Source: Novosphingobium sp.
Lineage (GTDB): Bacteria > Pseudomonadota > Alphaproteobacteria > Sphingomonadales > Sphingomonadaceae
Length of the DNA stretch: 64,000 bases
Direction: 5' to 3'
NCBI RefSeq assembly: GCF_030696665.1
Contig: NZ_JAUYRV010000046.1
Span: 62,001 to 126,000, forward strand
The position numbers were made by a program, and so were the translations under genes. Under the pieces are notes generated by a model. The model was not told where the DNA came from, did no database searches, and saw nothing but the letters and a program-made list of their open reading frames with translations. Within the stretch, counting starts at the first letter, position 1. Each line of letters begins with the position of its first letter. Positions 37,060 through 45,170 of the stretch are shown here, piece by piece.

Positions 37060-37641
37060 CTATCGCCCGAGCAGACCGGCGCGCATGATCCGTGCAAGAT
37101 CGGTGAATGGCGTTGTATTTCCGCCTTTCGCCTCACGCACAGCAAAGGCGCGCAATACGGCAAGCGGACGCATCATCCGCGGCATTGGCGATGGCAGCGG
37201 CCCAGCGCTCCGGGGATCATCAATATGTTGCACAGCCGCGCGCACAGCATCCTGCGACGTCACACCGAGGAGATCGGCCAGAGCGGTGTACGCCGTTATC
37301 CGGCCCTCCGCCAACGCGCGGCCATCGTCCTCACCGACGATGCTGGCTTCCCAGCCATCGACGATCCCCGAGAGGCGGTGATGGGTGCCCTGCCATGTTT
37401 TCAGATGGGCAAGGACAGGTTCACTGACAGGCCAGCGTTCGGGGGCCTCGGTCAGTCTATCGCGCCACCAGGCTAGCCGCAATTGCACCATGATGGGATC
37501 GCGACCGGGCCGGGCGGCATCGGCGAGCTTGCGTTCGAACTGAAGCAGCGCCTGCCATGCTCCGCGCGCAGATTTTGGAGCATAGGCGAGCGCAATGCGG
37601 TGTTTGGGGTCAAGGCCCTCGGTTGGCACCGGCTCCTGCAT
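37060..37641 (-). CDS. Short squalene/phytoene-synthase-like protein
   Basis: 193 residues; true synthases are about 280-300. The opening IALAYAPKSARGAWQALLQFERKL followed by DPIMVQLRLAWWRDRL matches the start of the squalene/phytoene synthase fold, closest to the NDUFAF6-like branch. The two Asp-rich DxxxD metal sites of active prenyl synthases are not visible, so an assembly or non-catalytic role is more likely. ATG at 37641. No carotenoid or hopanoid gene is adjacent. Confidence 0.68.
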   Translation of the reverse strand: MQEPVPTEGLDPKHRIALAYAPKSARGAWQALLQFERKLADAARPGRDPIMVQLRLAWWRDRLTEAPERWPVSEPVLAHLKTWQGTHHRLSGIVDGWEASIVGEDDGRALAEGRITAYTALADLLGVTSQDAVRAAVQHIDDPRSAGPLPSPMPRMMRPLAVLRAFAVREAKGGNTTPFTDLARIMRAGLLGR

Positions 37642-37694
37642 CAGTAAATCGCCTCAAACGCTCGAAAACTCCGCGTGCCCCTAACGCATCGGGC

Positions 37695-37711
37695 GATGTT
37701 TTGGAAACATC
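37695..37711. promoter_or_regulatory. Perfect palindrome between divergent genes
   Basis: GATGTTT-TGG-AAACATC, 7-bp arms, in the 177-bp gap between the squalene-synthase-like gene (-) and the Tad operon (+). No T-run on either side, so an operator is more likely than a terminator. Confidence 0.4.
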
Positions 37712-37818
37712 ATCAGCGATATTCGCACGTCCTCTGCGGGCTGACGACGCAGCCAACAGGTTAAAGAGTTGCCAGACGCCTTTTCCGTTGAATTAAGTAT
37801 CATTGACTATGAAGGGGC

Positions 37819-39741
37819 ATGCTTCGAGCAACATGGACCTCATCTCAACCACCTTTGATCGCGCGCTCGGCGTTGCGAAAAGTGGTGCGCCTGTTCAGTG
37901 AACTCGGTCAGGATTCCAGCGGCAACGCCTTGATGATCCTTGGCTTTTCGATTGTTCCGCTACTCGCTCTGGTAGGGTCGAGTATCGACATGGGCCGGGC
38001 CTATCTTGTCGAGTCGCGTTTGCAGCAGGCTTGCGATGCGGGCGTGTTGGGCGCTCGCAAGGAATTGGGGGCTATCAGCGAGTTTGATGCAGTCGATGAT
38101 AGCGTGACGGTTGTCGGCAAAGGCAATCGTTTCTTCAATGCCAACTTTGCCGACGGCATCTACAATTCGATTGATCGCGATTTCAGCATGGAGATCGGGG
38201 ATGGCAATTCAATCACGGGGATCGCTTCGGTGATATTGCCGACCGACATCATGCATTTCTTCGGCAAAGACCAAATTGAAATCTCGGTTTCCTGCAAGGC
38301 GGAACTTACTGTTCCCAATACCGATATCGTCATGGCGCTCGACGTTACGGGATCAATGGCCGAGAGCAATCCCGATGATGTGACCCCAAAAATCTCGGTG
38401 CTCAAGGCGGTGGTGAAGGACTTTTACACCACGATGGAGAACACCCGTCAGCCAGAAAGCCGCATCCGTTTCGGCTTCGTGCCCTACTCTACGAACGTCA
38501 ATGTGGGCGCATTGTTGCAGGACGATTGGGTCGTGTCCGAGTGGGACTATCCTTCGCGCACGCTGATCGGCGGCAAGAATGCTGGTGCGCTCTATGGCTA
38601 TTTTAGCGCGGTCTCGCCTGTGTCAGGCAGTTACAACACGACCAGTTCGACCTTTGCAGCAACACCAAGTGGCAGCGGGTTTACTTGCGCCAAGCCCAGT
38701 GACACGACGACTACGGATACGGTGCTAAAATCCACCACGACTGAAGCCGTGACCGACCCTGACGGCACGCGAACAATTTCAACCTATATCCGGACGCGGA
38801 ACGGAAAAACCTATGCGGTCAACCTTTCCGGCAGCACCTGCACGCTTTCGACCACAAACTATACCAATTATGCAGACACTTATCGCTACATTACCGAGCC
38901 TTCTGTGGGCAGCGGCACATCGTGGCTCTACAAGGATGTGAGGCGCGGCACGTCCGACTGGCGGACCGCATCCAACGGTTGCATCGAGGAACGCTCAACC
39001 TACGAGATCGACGATTTCGACAGTGTCGACCTTGATCGGGCGTTGGATCTGGACATCGATCTGGTTCCGACGGCGGGTGATCCCGACACGCAATGGCGTC
39101 CGATGTACCCCTCAATGATCTATGAACGTGCCAGATTGTGGAATGGCGCAGGGAACTTCGTCACCGCAACGGTCAGCACCAATGACGAATATCTTGCGCC
39201 GGGAGTGGCCGGTTTTGCGGCCTGTCCTACGGCGGCCCGCAAATTGCAGGTATGGACGCAGGCGGATTACGATGCCTATGTCGATGGACTGGTCGCGGCG
39301 GGCAGCACCTATCATGACATCGGCATGATCTGGGCCGCGCGACTGCTTTCGCCAACGGGACTTTTCGCAGCCGACAATGCAGACGTTTCAGCCAAGCAGC
39401 GCACCAGTCGGCACCTGATATTCCTGACTGACGGGCAGACGTCTTCGCTGGACATCAGTTATGGATCGTATGGCGTGGAGCCACTGGCGCAGCGTCGCTG
39501 GAACCCGGCTTCGCCGATTACACTGACACAAACAATCGAGAAACGGTTCTCATTTGTGTGTGAGCAGGCAAAGAAAAAGAACATGAAAGTGTGGTTCATT
39601 GCATTCGGGACAGAACTTAACCCCGTGATGACCAACTGCGCGGGTGAAGGGTATTATTTCCGGGCCAGCAACGCCGTCGAACTGGACGAGGCGTTCAAGA
39701 AGATTGCCAAGTCTATCGGCGATCTGAGGTTGGCATTGTGA
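37819..39741 (+). CDS. TadG-like pilus assembly protein with vWA domain
   Basis: 640 residues. An N-terminal TadE/TadG-like membrane helix (SGNALMILGFSIVPLLALVG, about 34-53) is followed by the typical AYLVESRLQQACDAGVLGARKE. A von Willebrand A domain starts near IVMALDVTGSM (MIDAS D175-x-T-x-S179, Thr replacing the first Ser) and resumes near HLIFLTDGQTSS (about 533). Between them lies a long Ser/Thr-rich insertion. It probably sits in the envelope and helps assemble or anchor Flp pili. First gene of a three-gene operon; its stop overlaps the next start (GTGA). Core Tad motor and secretin genes are not in the window. Confidence 0.85.
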   Translation: MLRATWTSSQPPLIARSALRKVVRLFSELGQDSSGNALMILGFSIVPLLALVGSSIDMGRAYLVESRLQQACDAGVLGARKELGAISEFDAVDDSVTVVGKGNRFFNANFADGIYNSIDRDFSMEIGDGNSITGIASVILPTDIMHFFGKDQIEISVSCKAELTVPNTDIVMALDVTGSMAESNPDDVTPKISVLKAVVKDFYTTMENTRQPESRIRFGFVPYSTNVNVGALLQDDWVVSEWDYPSRTLIGGKNAGALYGYFSAVSPVSGSYNTTSSTFAATPSGSGFTCAKPSDTTTTDTVLKSTTTEAVTDPDGTRTISTYIRTRNGKTYAVNLSGSTCTLSTTNYTNYADTYRYITEPSVGSGTSWLYKDVRRGTSDWRTASNGCIEERSTYEIDDFDSVDLDRALDLDIDLVPTAGDPDTQWRPMYPSMIYERARLWNGAGNFVTATVSTNDEYLAPGVAGFAACPTAARKLQVWTQADYDAYVDGLVAAGSTYHDIGMIWAARLLSPTGLFAADNADVSAKQRTSRHLIFLTDGQTSSLDISYGSYGVEPLAQRRWNPASPITLTQTIEKRFSFVCEQAKKKNMKVWFIAFGTELNPVMTNCAGEGYYFRASNAVELDEAFKKIAKSIGDLRLAL

Positions 39742-40334
39742 CCATTGCCCAAGCCCTGACGACACTGCGCGACGCCGACGATGGCGCGGCAGTGGTGGAG
39801 TTTGCCCTGATCGCGCCGACACTTGCGCTGGTGCTGATGGGCCTGTTCGACATGGGATATACCGTCTACGCCAACACCATGCTGCAAGGCGCACTGCAGC
39901 GGGCCGCGCGGGCGGCGACCGTTGAAGGTGCGGGCAGCAATCTGGCCTCAATCGACAGCAAAGTTAAAGACGAAGTTCTCGACGTGGTTCCGGATGCTTC
40001 GTTGACTTTCACGCGAAAGTCCTACGCCAACTTTTCGGACGTGGGCGTCCCAGAGGACTTTACCGACGCAAACGACAGCGGCGTGTGCGATGATGGCGAA
40101 GCCTATGAAGACGCCAACGGCAATGGCACTTGGGACCAGGACCGTGGTGCTGCGGGCCTTGGCGGCGCTCGGGACGCTGTGCTCTACACCGTATCGATGA
40201 GCTACGCGCGCAAGTTTCCGATGGCATCGCTAATCGGTTTGTCTGAAACGGTGACGAACAAAGCCACCACGGTCCTGCGCAATCAGCCATACGACCTTCA
40301 GAAAAGCGTCGCCAAAGTGGGGAACTGCACGTGA
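39738..40334 (+). CDS. TadE-like pseudopilin with calcium-loop-like insert
   Basis: 198 residues. The N-terminal DGAAVVEFALIAPTLALVLMGLFDMG is the TadE signature of a prepilin-type helix with Glu after the processing site. The periplasmic part has Asp/Asn-rich segments, DANDSGVCDDGE (from D110) and DANGNGTWDQD, that look like calcium-binding loops. GTG start in a GTGA overlap with the vWA gene; its stop overlaps the next gene likewise. Confidence 0.85.
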   Translation: MTIAQALTTLRDADDGAAVVEFALIAPTLALVLMGLFDMGYTVYANTMLQGALQRAARAATVEGAGSNLASIDSKVKDEVLDVVPDASLTFTRKSYANFSDVGVPEDFTDANDSGVCDDGEAYEDANGNGTWDQDRGAAGLGGARDAVLYTVSMSYARKFPMASLIGLSETVTNKATTVLRNQPYDLQKSVAKVGNCT

Positions 40335-41005
40335 GCCGCGTTCGCCAACTCGTCCACAGGTTGGTGCATGCACGATCAGGCGTTGCCGCTGTCGAAATGG
40401 CGTTGGGGCTGCCGGTTGTGCTGATGCTCGGCCTTTGGGGAGCAGAGCTTGGCAATCTCGCGATCACGCATATGCGCATCAGCCAATTGGCGATGCAGAT
40501 TGCAGACAACGGTTCGCGCATCGGGGATGTTTCGATGCTCGAAAGCCTCAAGGTTTACGAGAGCGACATCAATGACATAATGGCCGGCGCGAATATCCAG
40601 TCCGGGAGTCTGGATATTTTCGAGCACGGTCGCGTGGTCGTCAGCAGCCTTGAAGTCGTCCCTGCAACCGAAGATACCCAGTATATTCATTGGCAGCGCT
40701 GCAAGGGCAAGCGCAACTTCCAGTCCGCTTATGGTGGCGAAGGCACGGGCACTGACGGATCGCTTGATGGAATGGGACCGACGGGCGACGAGGTAAGCGC
40801 TGCCAAGGACGACGCCGTGATTTTCGTCGAAATCGAATATGTCTATCAGCCGCTTGTCAGCGAAAAATTTGTGCCCGATCCGGTCATCCGTACCACCGCT
40901 ACCTTTAACGTGCGCGATGACCGCGATTTGACCCAAATCTACCAGCGCAATACTGCTTCACCCGATCCCGAGGCGCGCTGCAACATTTACGACGGCATAT
41001 CCTGA
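40331..41005 (+). CDS. Second TadE-like pseudopilin
   Basis: 224 residues. The N-terminus SGVAAVEMALGLPVVLMLGLWGAELGN is a TadE-type membrane helix, followed by a periplasmic domain with two Cys (in WQRCKGKR and EARCNIYD). GTG start with a four-base overlap. Third and last gene of the Tad accessory operon. The pseudopilin pair is a usual companion of a TadG-like protein. Confidence 0.84.
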   Translation: MSRVRQLVHRLVHARSGVAAVEMALGLPVVLMLGLWGAELGNLAITHMRISQLAMQIADNGSRIGDVSMLESLKVYESDINDIMAGANIQSGSLDIFEHGRVVVSSLEVVPATEDTQYIHWQRCKGKRNFQSAYGGEGTGTDGSLDGMGPTGDEVSAAKDDAVIFVEIEYVYQPLVSEKFVPDPVIRTTATFNVRDDRDLTQIYQRNTASPDPEARCNIYDGIS

Positions 41006-41024
41006 TCTGCTGGGCGCAACGAAA

Positions 41025-41053
41025 CGGGGGCACCGACACTGCCGATACCCCCG
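41025..41053. terminator. Weak hairpin between convergent genes
   Basis: CGGGGG / CCCCCG with a 17-base loop in the 75-bp gap between the TadE-like gene and pdhB. No T-run, so only a possible terminator. Confidence 0.3.
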
Positions 41054-41080
41054 CCTCGATACTTCAATGAAATTCTTCTA

Positions 41081-42469
41081 TCAGCGATAGCAGACCTGAC
41101 GGACAGCGACCGCGATCTTGTCCGCATTGATCAGCGCTGCCTTTTCAAGATTGGCCGCATAGGGCAGCGGCACATCTTCGTTGCACACGCGCAGGACCGG
41201 CGCGTCGAGGTAATCAAAGCCCTGCTCCATCGCGACGGCGATAATTTCGGACGCGATTGAGCAGACCGGGAAGCCCTCCTCGGCCACGACCATCCGGTTG
41301 GTCTTGGCGAGCGAGGCCAGCACGGTCGCCGTGTCGAGCGGGCGCAAGGTGCGCAGGTCGACCACTTCGGCGTCGATGCCTTCATCAGCAAGCTTTGCCG
41401 CTGCTTCCAGCGCAAAGCCGACGCCGATTGAGTACGACACAATCGTCACGTCCTTGCCCTCACGCACAATTCGCGCCTTGCCGATGGGCAGGACAAAATC
41501 GTCAAGCTTCGGAACGTCGAACGTGCGCCCATAGACCAGTTCGTTTTCCAGGAACACGACCGGGTCTTCGCTGCGGATGGCTGCGCGCAACAGGCCTTTG
41601 GCGTCGGCGGCATCATACGGAGCGATGACGACAAGGCCGGGCACGTTGGCGTACCACGGACCGTAGTTCTGCGAGTGCTGCGCACCAACACGGCTCGCAG
41701 CGCCGTTAGGGCCGCGGAACACGATCGGGCAGCGCATCTGGCCGCCCGACATATAGTTGGTCTTGGCCGCCGAGTTGATGATGTGGTCAATCGCCTGCAT
41801 GGCGAAGTTGAACGTCATGAACTCGATGATCGGACGAAGCCCGCCCATTGCAGCGCCGGTGCCGATGCCGGCAAAGCCATATTCGGTGATCGGCGTGTCG
41901 ATCACGCGGTCAGGCCCGAATTCTTCGAGCAGGCCCTGCGTGACCTTGTAGGCGCCCTGATACTCGGCAACCTCTTCGCCCATCACGAAAACGCGGCTGT
42001 CGGCACGCATTTCCTCGGCCATCGCATCGCGCAGCGCTTCGCGCACGGTGGTCGGAACCATAGCAGTGCCTGCGGGCAATTCGGGATCGACAGCAAGCTT
42101 CAGGTCTGCCTTTGGCGCGATGGCAGCAGCAGCCTTGGCTTTTGCGTCCTGAACATCGGGTGCAGCGCTTTCGGCAACTGTCTGTTCGACCGCCGGAGCA
42201 GCTGCAGGTGCAGCAGCCTTGCCGTCATCTTCACCATTGATAGTGGCGATCACGGTGCCGACCTTCACGCCCTCGGTCCCTTCGGCTACGAGGATTTCAC
42301 CGATCACGCCTTCATCGATGGCTTCGAATTCCATCGTTGCTTTGTCGGTCTCGATCTCGGCAAGAATGTCGCCGGACTTTACTTCGTCACCCGCCTTGAC
42401 CAACCACTTGGCAAGGGTGCCCTCCTCCATCGTCGGGGAGAGGGCGGGCATCTTCAGTTCGATGGCCAT
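41081..42469 (-). CDS. pdhB: Pyruvate dehydrogenase E1 beta with N-terminal lipoyl domain
   Basis: 462 residues from the ATG at 42469, one base after the pdhA stop. Part of the complex converting pyruvate to acetyl-CoA. A lipoyl domain (1-80) carries the acceptor Lys43 in ETDKATMEF; an Ala-rich linker follows, then the E1 beta body with [39 protein letters not shown] and [12 protein letters not shown] lipoyl domain on E1 beta is characteristic of alphaproteobacteria. E2 and E3 genes are not here. The lipoyl group would be made by the LipA encoded at 28 kb. Confidence 0.96.
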   Translation of the reverse strand: MAIELKMPALSPTMEEGTLAKWLVKAGDEVKSGDILAEIETDKATMEFEAIDEGVIGEILVAEGTEGVKVGTVIATINGEDDGKAAAPAAAPAVEQTVAESAAPDVQDAKAKAAAAIAPKADLKLAVDPELPAGTAMVPTTVREALRDAMAEEMRADSRVFVMGEEVAEYQGAYKVTQGLLEEFGPDRVIDTPITEYGFAGIGTGAAMGGLRPIIEFMTFNFAMQAIDHIINSAAKTNYMSGGQMRCPIVFRGPNGAASRVGAQHSQNYGPWYANVPGLVVIAPYDAADAKGLLRAAIRSEDPVVFLENELVYGRTFDVPKLDDFVLPIGKARIVREGKDVTIVSYSIGVGFALEAAAKLADEGIDAEVVDLRTLRPLDTATVLASLAKTNRMVVAEEGFPVCSIASEIIAVAMEQGFDYLDAPVLRVCNEDVPLPYAANLEKAALINADKIAVAVRQVCYR

Positions 42470-42470
42470 T

Positions 42471-43628
42471 TCAATAGGTCTCCACCAGCACGTCGGTATA
42501 AAGCTCGGCCATTTCCGGCTCGGGCGAGGTTTCGGCAAAGTCGGCCGATTCCGCGACAGTCTGGCGAATGCGCTTGTCGATTTCCTTGATCTTTTCCTCG
42601 GTCACGCCGCGCTTCAGCAGTTCAGCCTTGGCCCCTTCGATAGGATCGTGATTGTCGCGCATATCCTGCACTTCTTCACGGCTGCGATACTTCGCAGGGT
42701 CTGACATGGAGTGGCCGCGATAGCGGTAGGTCTTGAGCTCCATCAGCACCGGACCATTGCCAGCACGGACATATTCCAGTGCCACTTCCGCAGCCTGCCG
42801 CACTTCGAGAACGTCCATGCCGTTCACGTCCATGCCGGGAATGCGGAATGCGGTGCCACGGCGGTAAAAGTGCGTTTCGGCCGAACCGCGCTTTACCGCG
42901 GTGCCCATCGCATAGCCGTTGTTTTCGACCACAAAGATGATCGGCAACTTCCACAGCGCTGCCATGTTGAACGTTTCATAGACTTGGCCCTGATTCGACG
43001 CACCATCGCCGAAATAGGCCATGCATACGCCGCCATCGCCGCGATACTTGTGCGCGAATGCAAGCCCTGCCCCCAGCGGCACTTGCGCGCCGACAATGCC
43101 GTGGCCGCCGTAGAATTTATGCTCGGTGCTGAACATATGCATCGAGCCGCCCTTGCCGTGCGAAATGCCCGCAGCGCGGCCGGTCAATTCAGCCATGATC
43201 ACTTTGGGATCGATGCCATAGGCGAGCATATGGCCGTGATCGCGATAGCCGGTGATGACGCTGTCATGCCCTTCATCAAGCGCTGACTGCAAGCCGACGG
43301 CAACCGCTTCCTGCCCGATATACAGGTGGCAGAAGCCGCCGATCAGGCCGAGGCCGTAAAGCTGCCCGGCTTTTTCCTCGAAGCGGCGAATCAGCACCAT
43401 CTGCTCGTAGAACTTCAGCAGTTCCTCGTCGCTGGCATCATAGCGTTTGTGGTTCGCATGGGCTTGCTGAAGACTCCGCAACGCGAAGGCAGCTTCATCG
43501 GCGACCGAGGACGCAATTGCTGGTTCTGCCGCAGGCTTTGCTGCGCGGGAAGCCCTTGGCTTGGCAGCAGTTTGGCTCGCGGGTTTGGCGGCAGCGGGAT
43601 TGGCGGCACTGGGTCTGGCGGACTTTGC
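42471..43628 (-). CDS. pdhA: Pyruvate dehydrogenase E1 alpha
   Basis: 385 residues from TTG 43628, which has AAGGAA eight bases upstream; an earlier in-frame TTG at 43688 lacks a ribosome site. Thiamine-diphosphate-binding subunit: ThDP motif [12 protein letters not shown] ... VVENN, phosphorylation-loop-like [14 protein letters not shown], and [12 protein letters not shown]. Residues 1-50 form an Ala/Pro/Lys/Ser-rich tail ([15 protein letters not shown]), probably a flexible arm contacting E2. pdhB follows one base later. Confidence 0.95.
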   Translation of the reverse strand, partial: AKSARPSAANPAAAKPASQTAAKPRASRAAKPAAEPAIASSVADEAAFALRSLQQAHANHKRYDASDEELLKFYEQMVLIRRFEEKAGQLYGLGLIGGFCHLYIGQEAVAVGLQSALDEGHDSVITGYRDHGHMLAYGIDPKVIMAELTGRAAGISHGKGGSMHMFSTEHKFYGGHGIVGAQVPLGAGLAFAHKYRGDGGVCMAYFGDGASNQGQVYETFNMAALWKLPIIFVVENNGYAMGTAVKRGSAETHFYRRGTAFRIPGMDVNGMDVLEVRQAAEVALEYVRAGNGPVLMELKTYRYRGHSMSDPAKYRSREEVQDMRDNHDPIEGAKAELLKRGVTEEKIKEIDKRIRQTVAESADFAETSPEPEMAELYTDVLVETY

Positions 43629-43826
43629 CAAGTCTGGGATTCCTTTTCTGGCAGCCTCACGTTCCGTAACGTCCGGAATGCGGCACAAGCCTATACCCGA
43701 GAGTGGTGCAATCGCAACGCCGTTCGGTAGATACGAACCCTTTGTGGATACCTATGCAATATTCATGTGCCAATGTGGTTATCACTTCGCGTGCGCAGCA
43801 CGCGATGGCGCAAGGCATAACGAAAA

Positions 43827-43847
43827 AAGCCCGCTTATCGCGGGCTT
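43827..43847 (-). terminator. Intrinsic terminator after the tRNA-Arg pair
   Basis: On the - strand AAGCCCGC, five-base loop, GCGGGCTT followed by six Ts: a strong terminator for transcription coming through both tRNA-Arg genes, isolating them from pdhA. The rest of 43629-43867 shows no gene. Confidence 0.85.
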
Positions 43848-43867
43848 CGTTCGACAAAGTTGATGAA

Positions 43868-43944
43868 TGGTGCACCCGGAGCGATTCGAACGCCCGGCCC
43901 TCAGATTCGTAGTCTGATGCTCTATCCAGCTGAGCTACGGGTGC
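43868..43944 (-). tRNA. tRNA-Arg(ACG), copy 1
   Basis: Acceptor GCACCCG pairs with CGGGTGC, discriminator A and CCA encoded. The anticodon loop CTACGAA gives ACG, which is read as inosine after TadA editing. Identical to the copy 36 bases away on the same strand. Confidence 0.96.
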
Positions 43945-43980
43945 CCACCAATTCATTCCCTACCATCCCCTTGGGGGGAA

Positions 43981-44057
43981 TGGTGCACCCGGAGCGATTC
44001 GAACGCCCGGCCCTCAGATTCGTAGTCTGATGCTCTATCCAGCTGAGCTACGGGTGC
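43981..44057 (-). tRNA. tRNA-Arg(ACG), copy 2
   Basis: Exact duplicate of the neighbouring tRNA-Arg; the identical block extends three bases beyond the CCA end (80 bp in all). It starts 15 bases after the MutT gene on the same strand, so both tRNAs may be read through from it. Confidence 0.96.
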
Positions 44058-44072
44058 TTGGGAGACGCGCCT

Positions 44073-44537
44073 TTAGGGGGGTGTTTCGGCTTTGGCAACC
44101 CCTTCCAGCAAAGGAATCACTGCCTTCGCCAGAGGTATATCGAGCGGCGGCATTGGCAGTGACATCAGCCCATCACGCGCAACCCATGCAATGGCGCTGC
44201 CTGCTTCCATTGCTCTTGGTTTTCCGCGCCATACGTAAGTGCCGAACAGCAGCAAAAGAACTTGTCGCTTCCTGTCTGCGGACGGTTCCATTGCAAAGAA
44301 AACTGGAAAAATATCAGCAACATCCATGCTGATACCAAGCTCTTCGTCGGTTTCCCTTACAAGTGCCGCTTCGCAGCTTTCGCCTGCTTCCACTTTGCCG
44401 CCGGGAAACTCCCAAAGCCCGCCGTGTGCCTTGTTCTGGGGGCGCTGTTGCATCAGCACCTGCCCTGCCCCGTCAATCAGAGCCACTGCGACCACGATCT
44501 GCACTGTCGGAGGATTTTCCATACTCATGGGAACCAT
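44073..44537 (-). CDS. mutT: MutT-type 8-oxo-dGTP diphosphatase
   Basis: About 154 residues from the ATG at 44537; ATGs at 44528 and 44522 are also in frame. Removes oxidised GTP or dGTP from the pool. The Nudix box is complete: GGKVEAGESCEAAL then RETDEELGI. Early LMQQRPQNKAHGGLWEFPGG matches MutT-like enzymes rather than RNA or sugar hydrolases. The C-terminus ends 15 bases before the tRNA-Arg copy 2. Divergent from the Flp-type pilin gene. Confidence 0.9.
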   Translation of the reverse strand: MVPMSMENPPTVQIVVAVALIDGAGQVLMQQRPQNKAHGGLWEFPGGKVEAGESCEAALVRETDEELGISMDVADIFPVFFAMEPSADRKRQVLLLLFGTYVWRGKPRAMEAGSAIAWVARDGLMSLPMPPLDIPLAKAVIPLLEGVAKAETPP

Positions 44538-44595
44538 CAACGCTTTCTTAGGGAACAAGGCGTAACATCCACGTTGCCGCTTTCTAGGAACAGTA

Positions 44596-44763
44596 ATGAA
44601 GACCTTGCTTCAACAAATTTTTCGCGATGAAAGCGGCGCGACAGCCATCGAATACGGCTTGCTGATCTCCTTGGTCGGCCTCGCTGCTGCATTCGGCATG
44701 AAGACGTTCGGCGATGCACTGTTCAACCAGTACATCTACATCAACAATCACCTGATTGAGTGA
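44596..44763 (+). CDS. Flp-type pilin, divergent copy (55 aa)
   Basis: Starts at the ATG at 44596 and ends at TGA 44763. The leader MKTLLQQIFRDESG precedes the Flp processing signature G/ATAIEYG and a hydrophobic helix LLISLVGLAAAFGM. The C-terminal part (FGDALFNQYIYINNHLIE) differs from the usual Gly/Ser-rich tail of the neighbouring pilin, so this may be a minor or priming subunit. It would be cut by a prepilin peptidase encoded elsewhere. Confidence 0.85.
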   Translation: MKTLLQQIFRDESGATAIEYGLLISLVGLAAAFGMKTFGDALFNQYIYINNHLIE

Positions 44764-44878
44764 TGGACATGCGTTTACGCCTTCTTAGGCTTTGATACGT
44801 AATGATGCGAATGCCTGCTCCGGGGACAAAGTTTGGAGCGGGACGGGAAGAAGAAACCTTACACTCTAGGAGACCGAC

Positions 44879-45061
44879 ATGAAGCTTTTCCGCAACCTGC
44901 TCGCCAACAACGAAGGCGCAACGGCAATCGAATACGGCCTGATCGCCGCTCTCGTCGCTGTCGCCGCTATCGCTGCTATGGGTTCGCTGGGTGACTCGCT
45001 GGGCAACACCTTTAACAAGGTTTCGACCGACATGACGAACGCCCAGGACGGCGATCTCTAA
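44879..45061 (+). CDS. Flp/Fap-type major pilin (60 aa)
   Basis: MKLFRNLLANNEG leader, processing site G/ATAIEYG, helix LIAALVAVAAIAAMGSLG and a short polar tail ending AQDGDL: a classical Flp pilin of Tad systems. Strong AGGAG six bases upstream and a very strong terminator 25 bases after the stop suggest high, independent expression. A 115-bp leader separates it from the first pilin. It is a likely client of the TadG/TadE proteins encoded 4 kb away. Confidence 0.92.
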   Translation: MKLFRNLLANNEGATAIEYGLIAALVAVAAIAAMGSLGDSLGNTFNKVSTDMTNAQDGDL

Positions 45062-45083
45062 TCTGACCTAACTGGTTTGATTG

Positions 45084-45118
45084 AAGTGGGGCAGGCACCA
45101 TGTGCTTGCCCCACTTTT
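45084..45118 (+). terminator. Strong intrinsic terminator after the pilin gene
   Basis: A 15-bp stem, AAGTGGGGCAGGCAC with its complement (one G-U pair), a three-base loop, then TTTT. One of the two strongest terminators in the window. Confidence 0.9.
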
Positions 45119-45170
45119 CGTTTGTGCGCGCACCACGTGCGCCAATGGCCAAGTTGGGCTGCTGCCCCGC

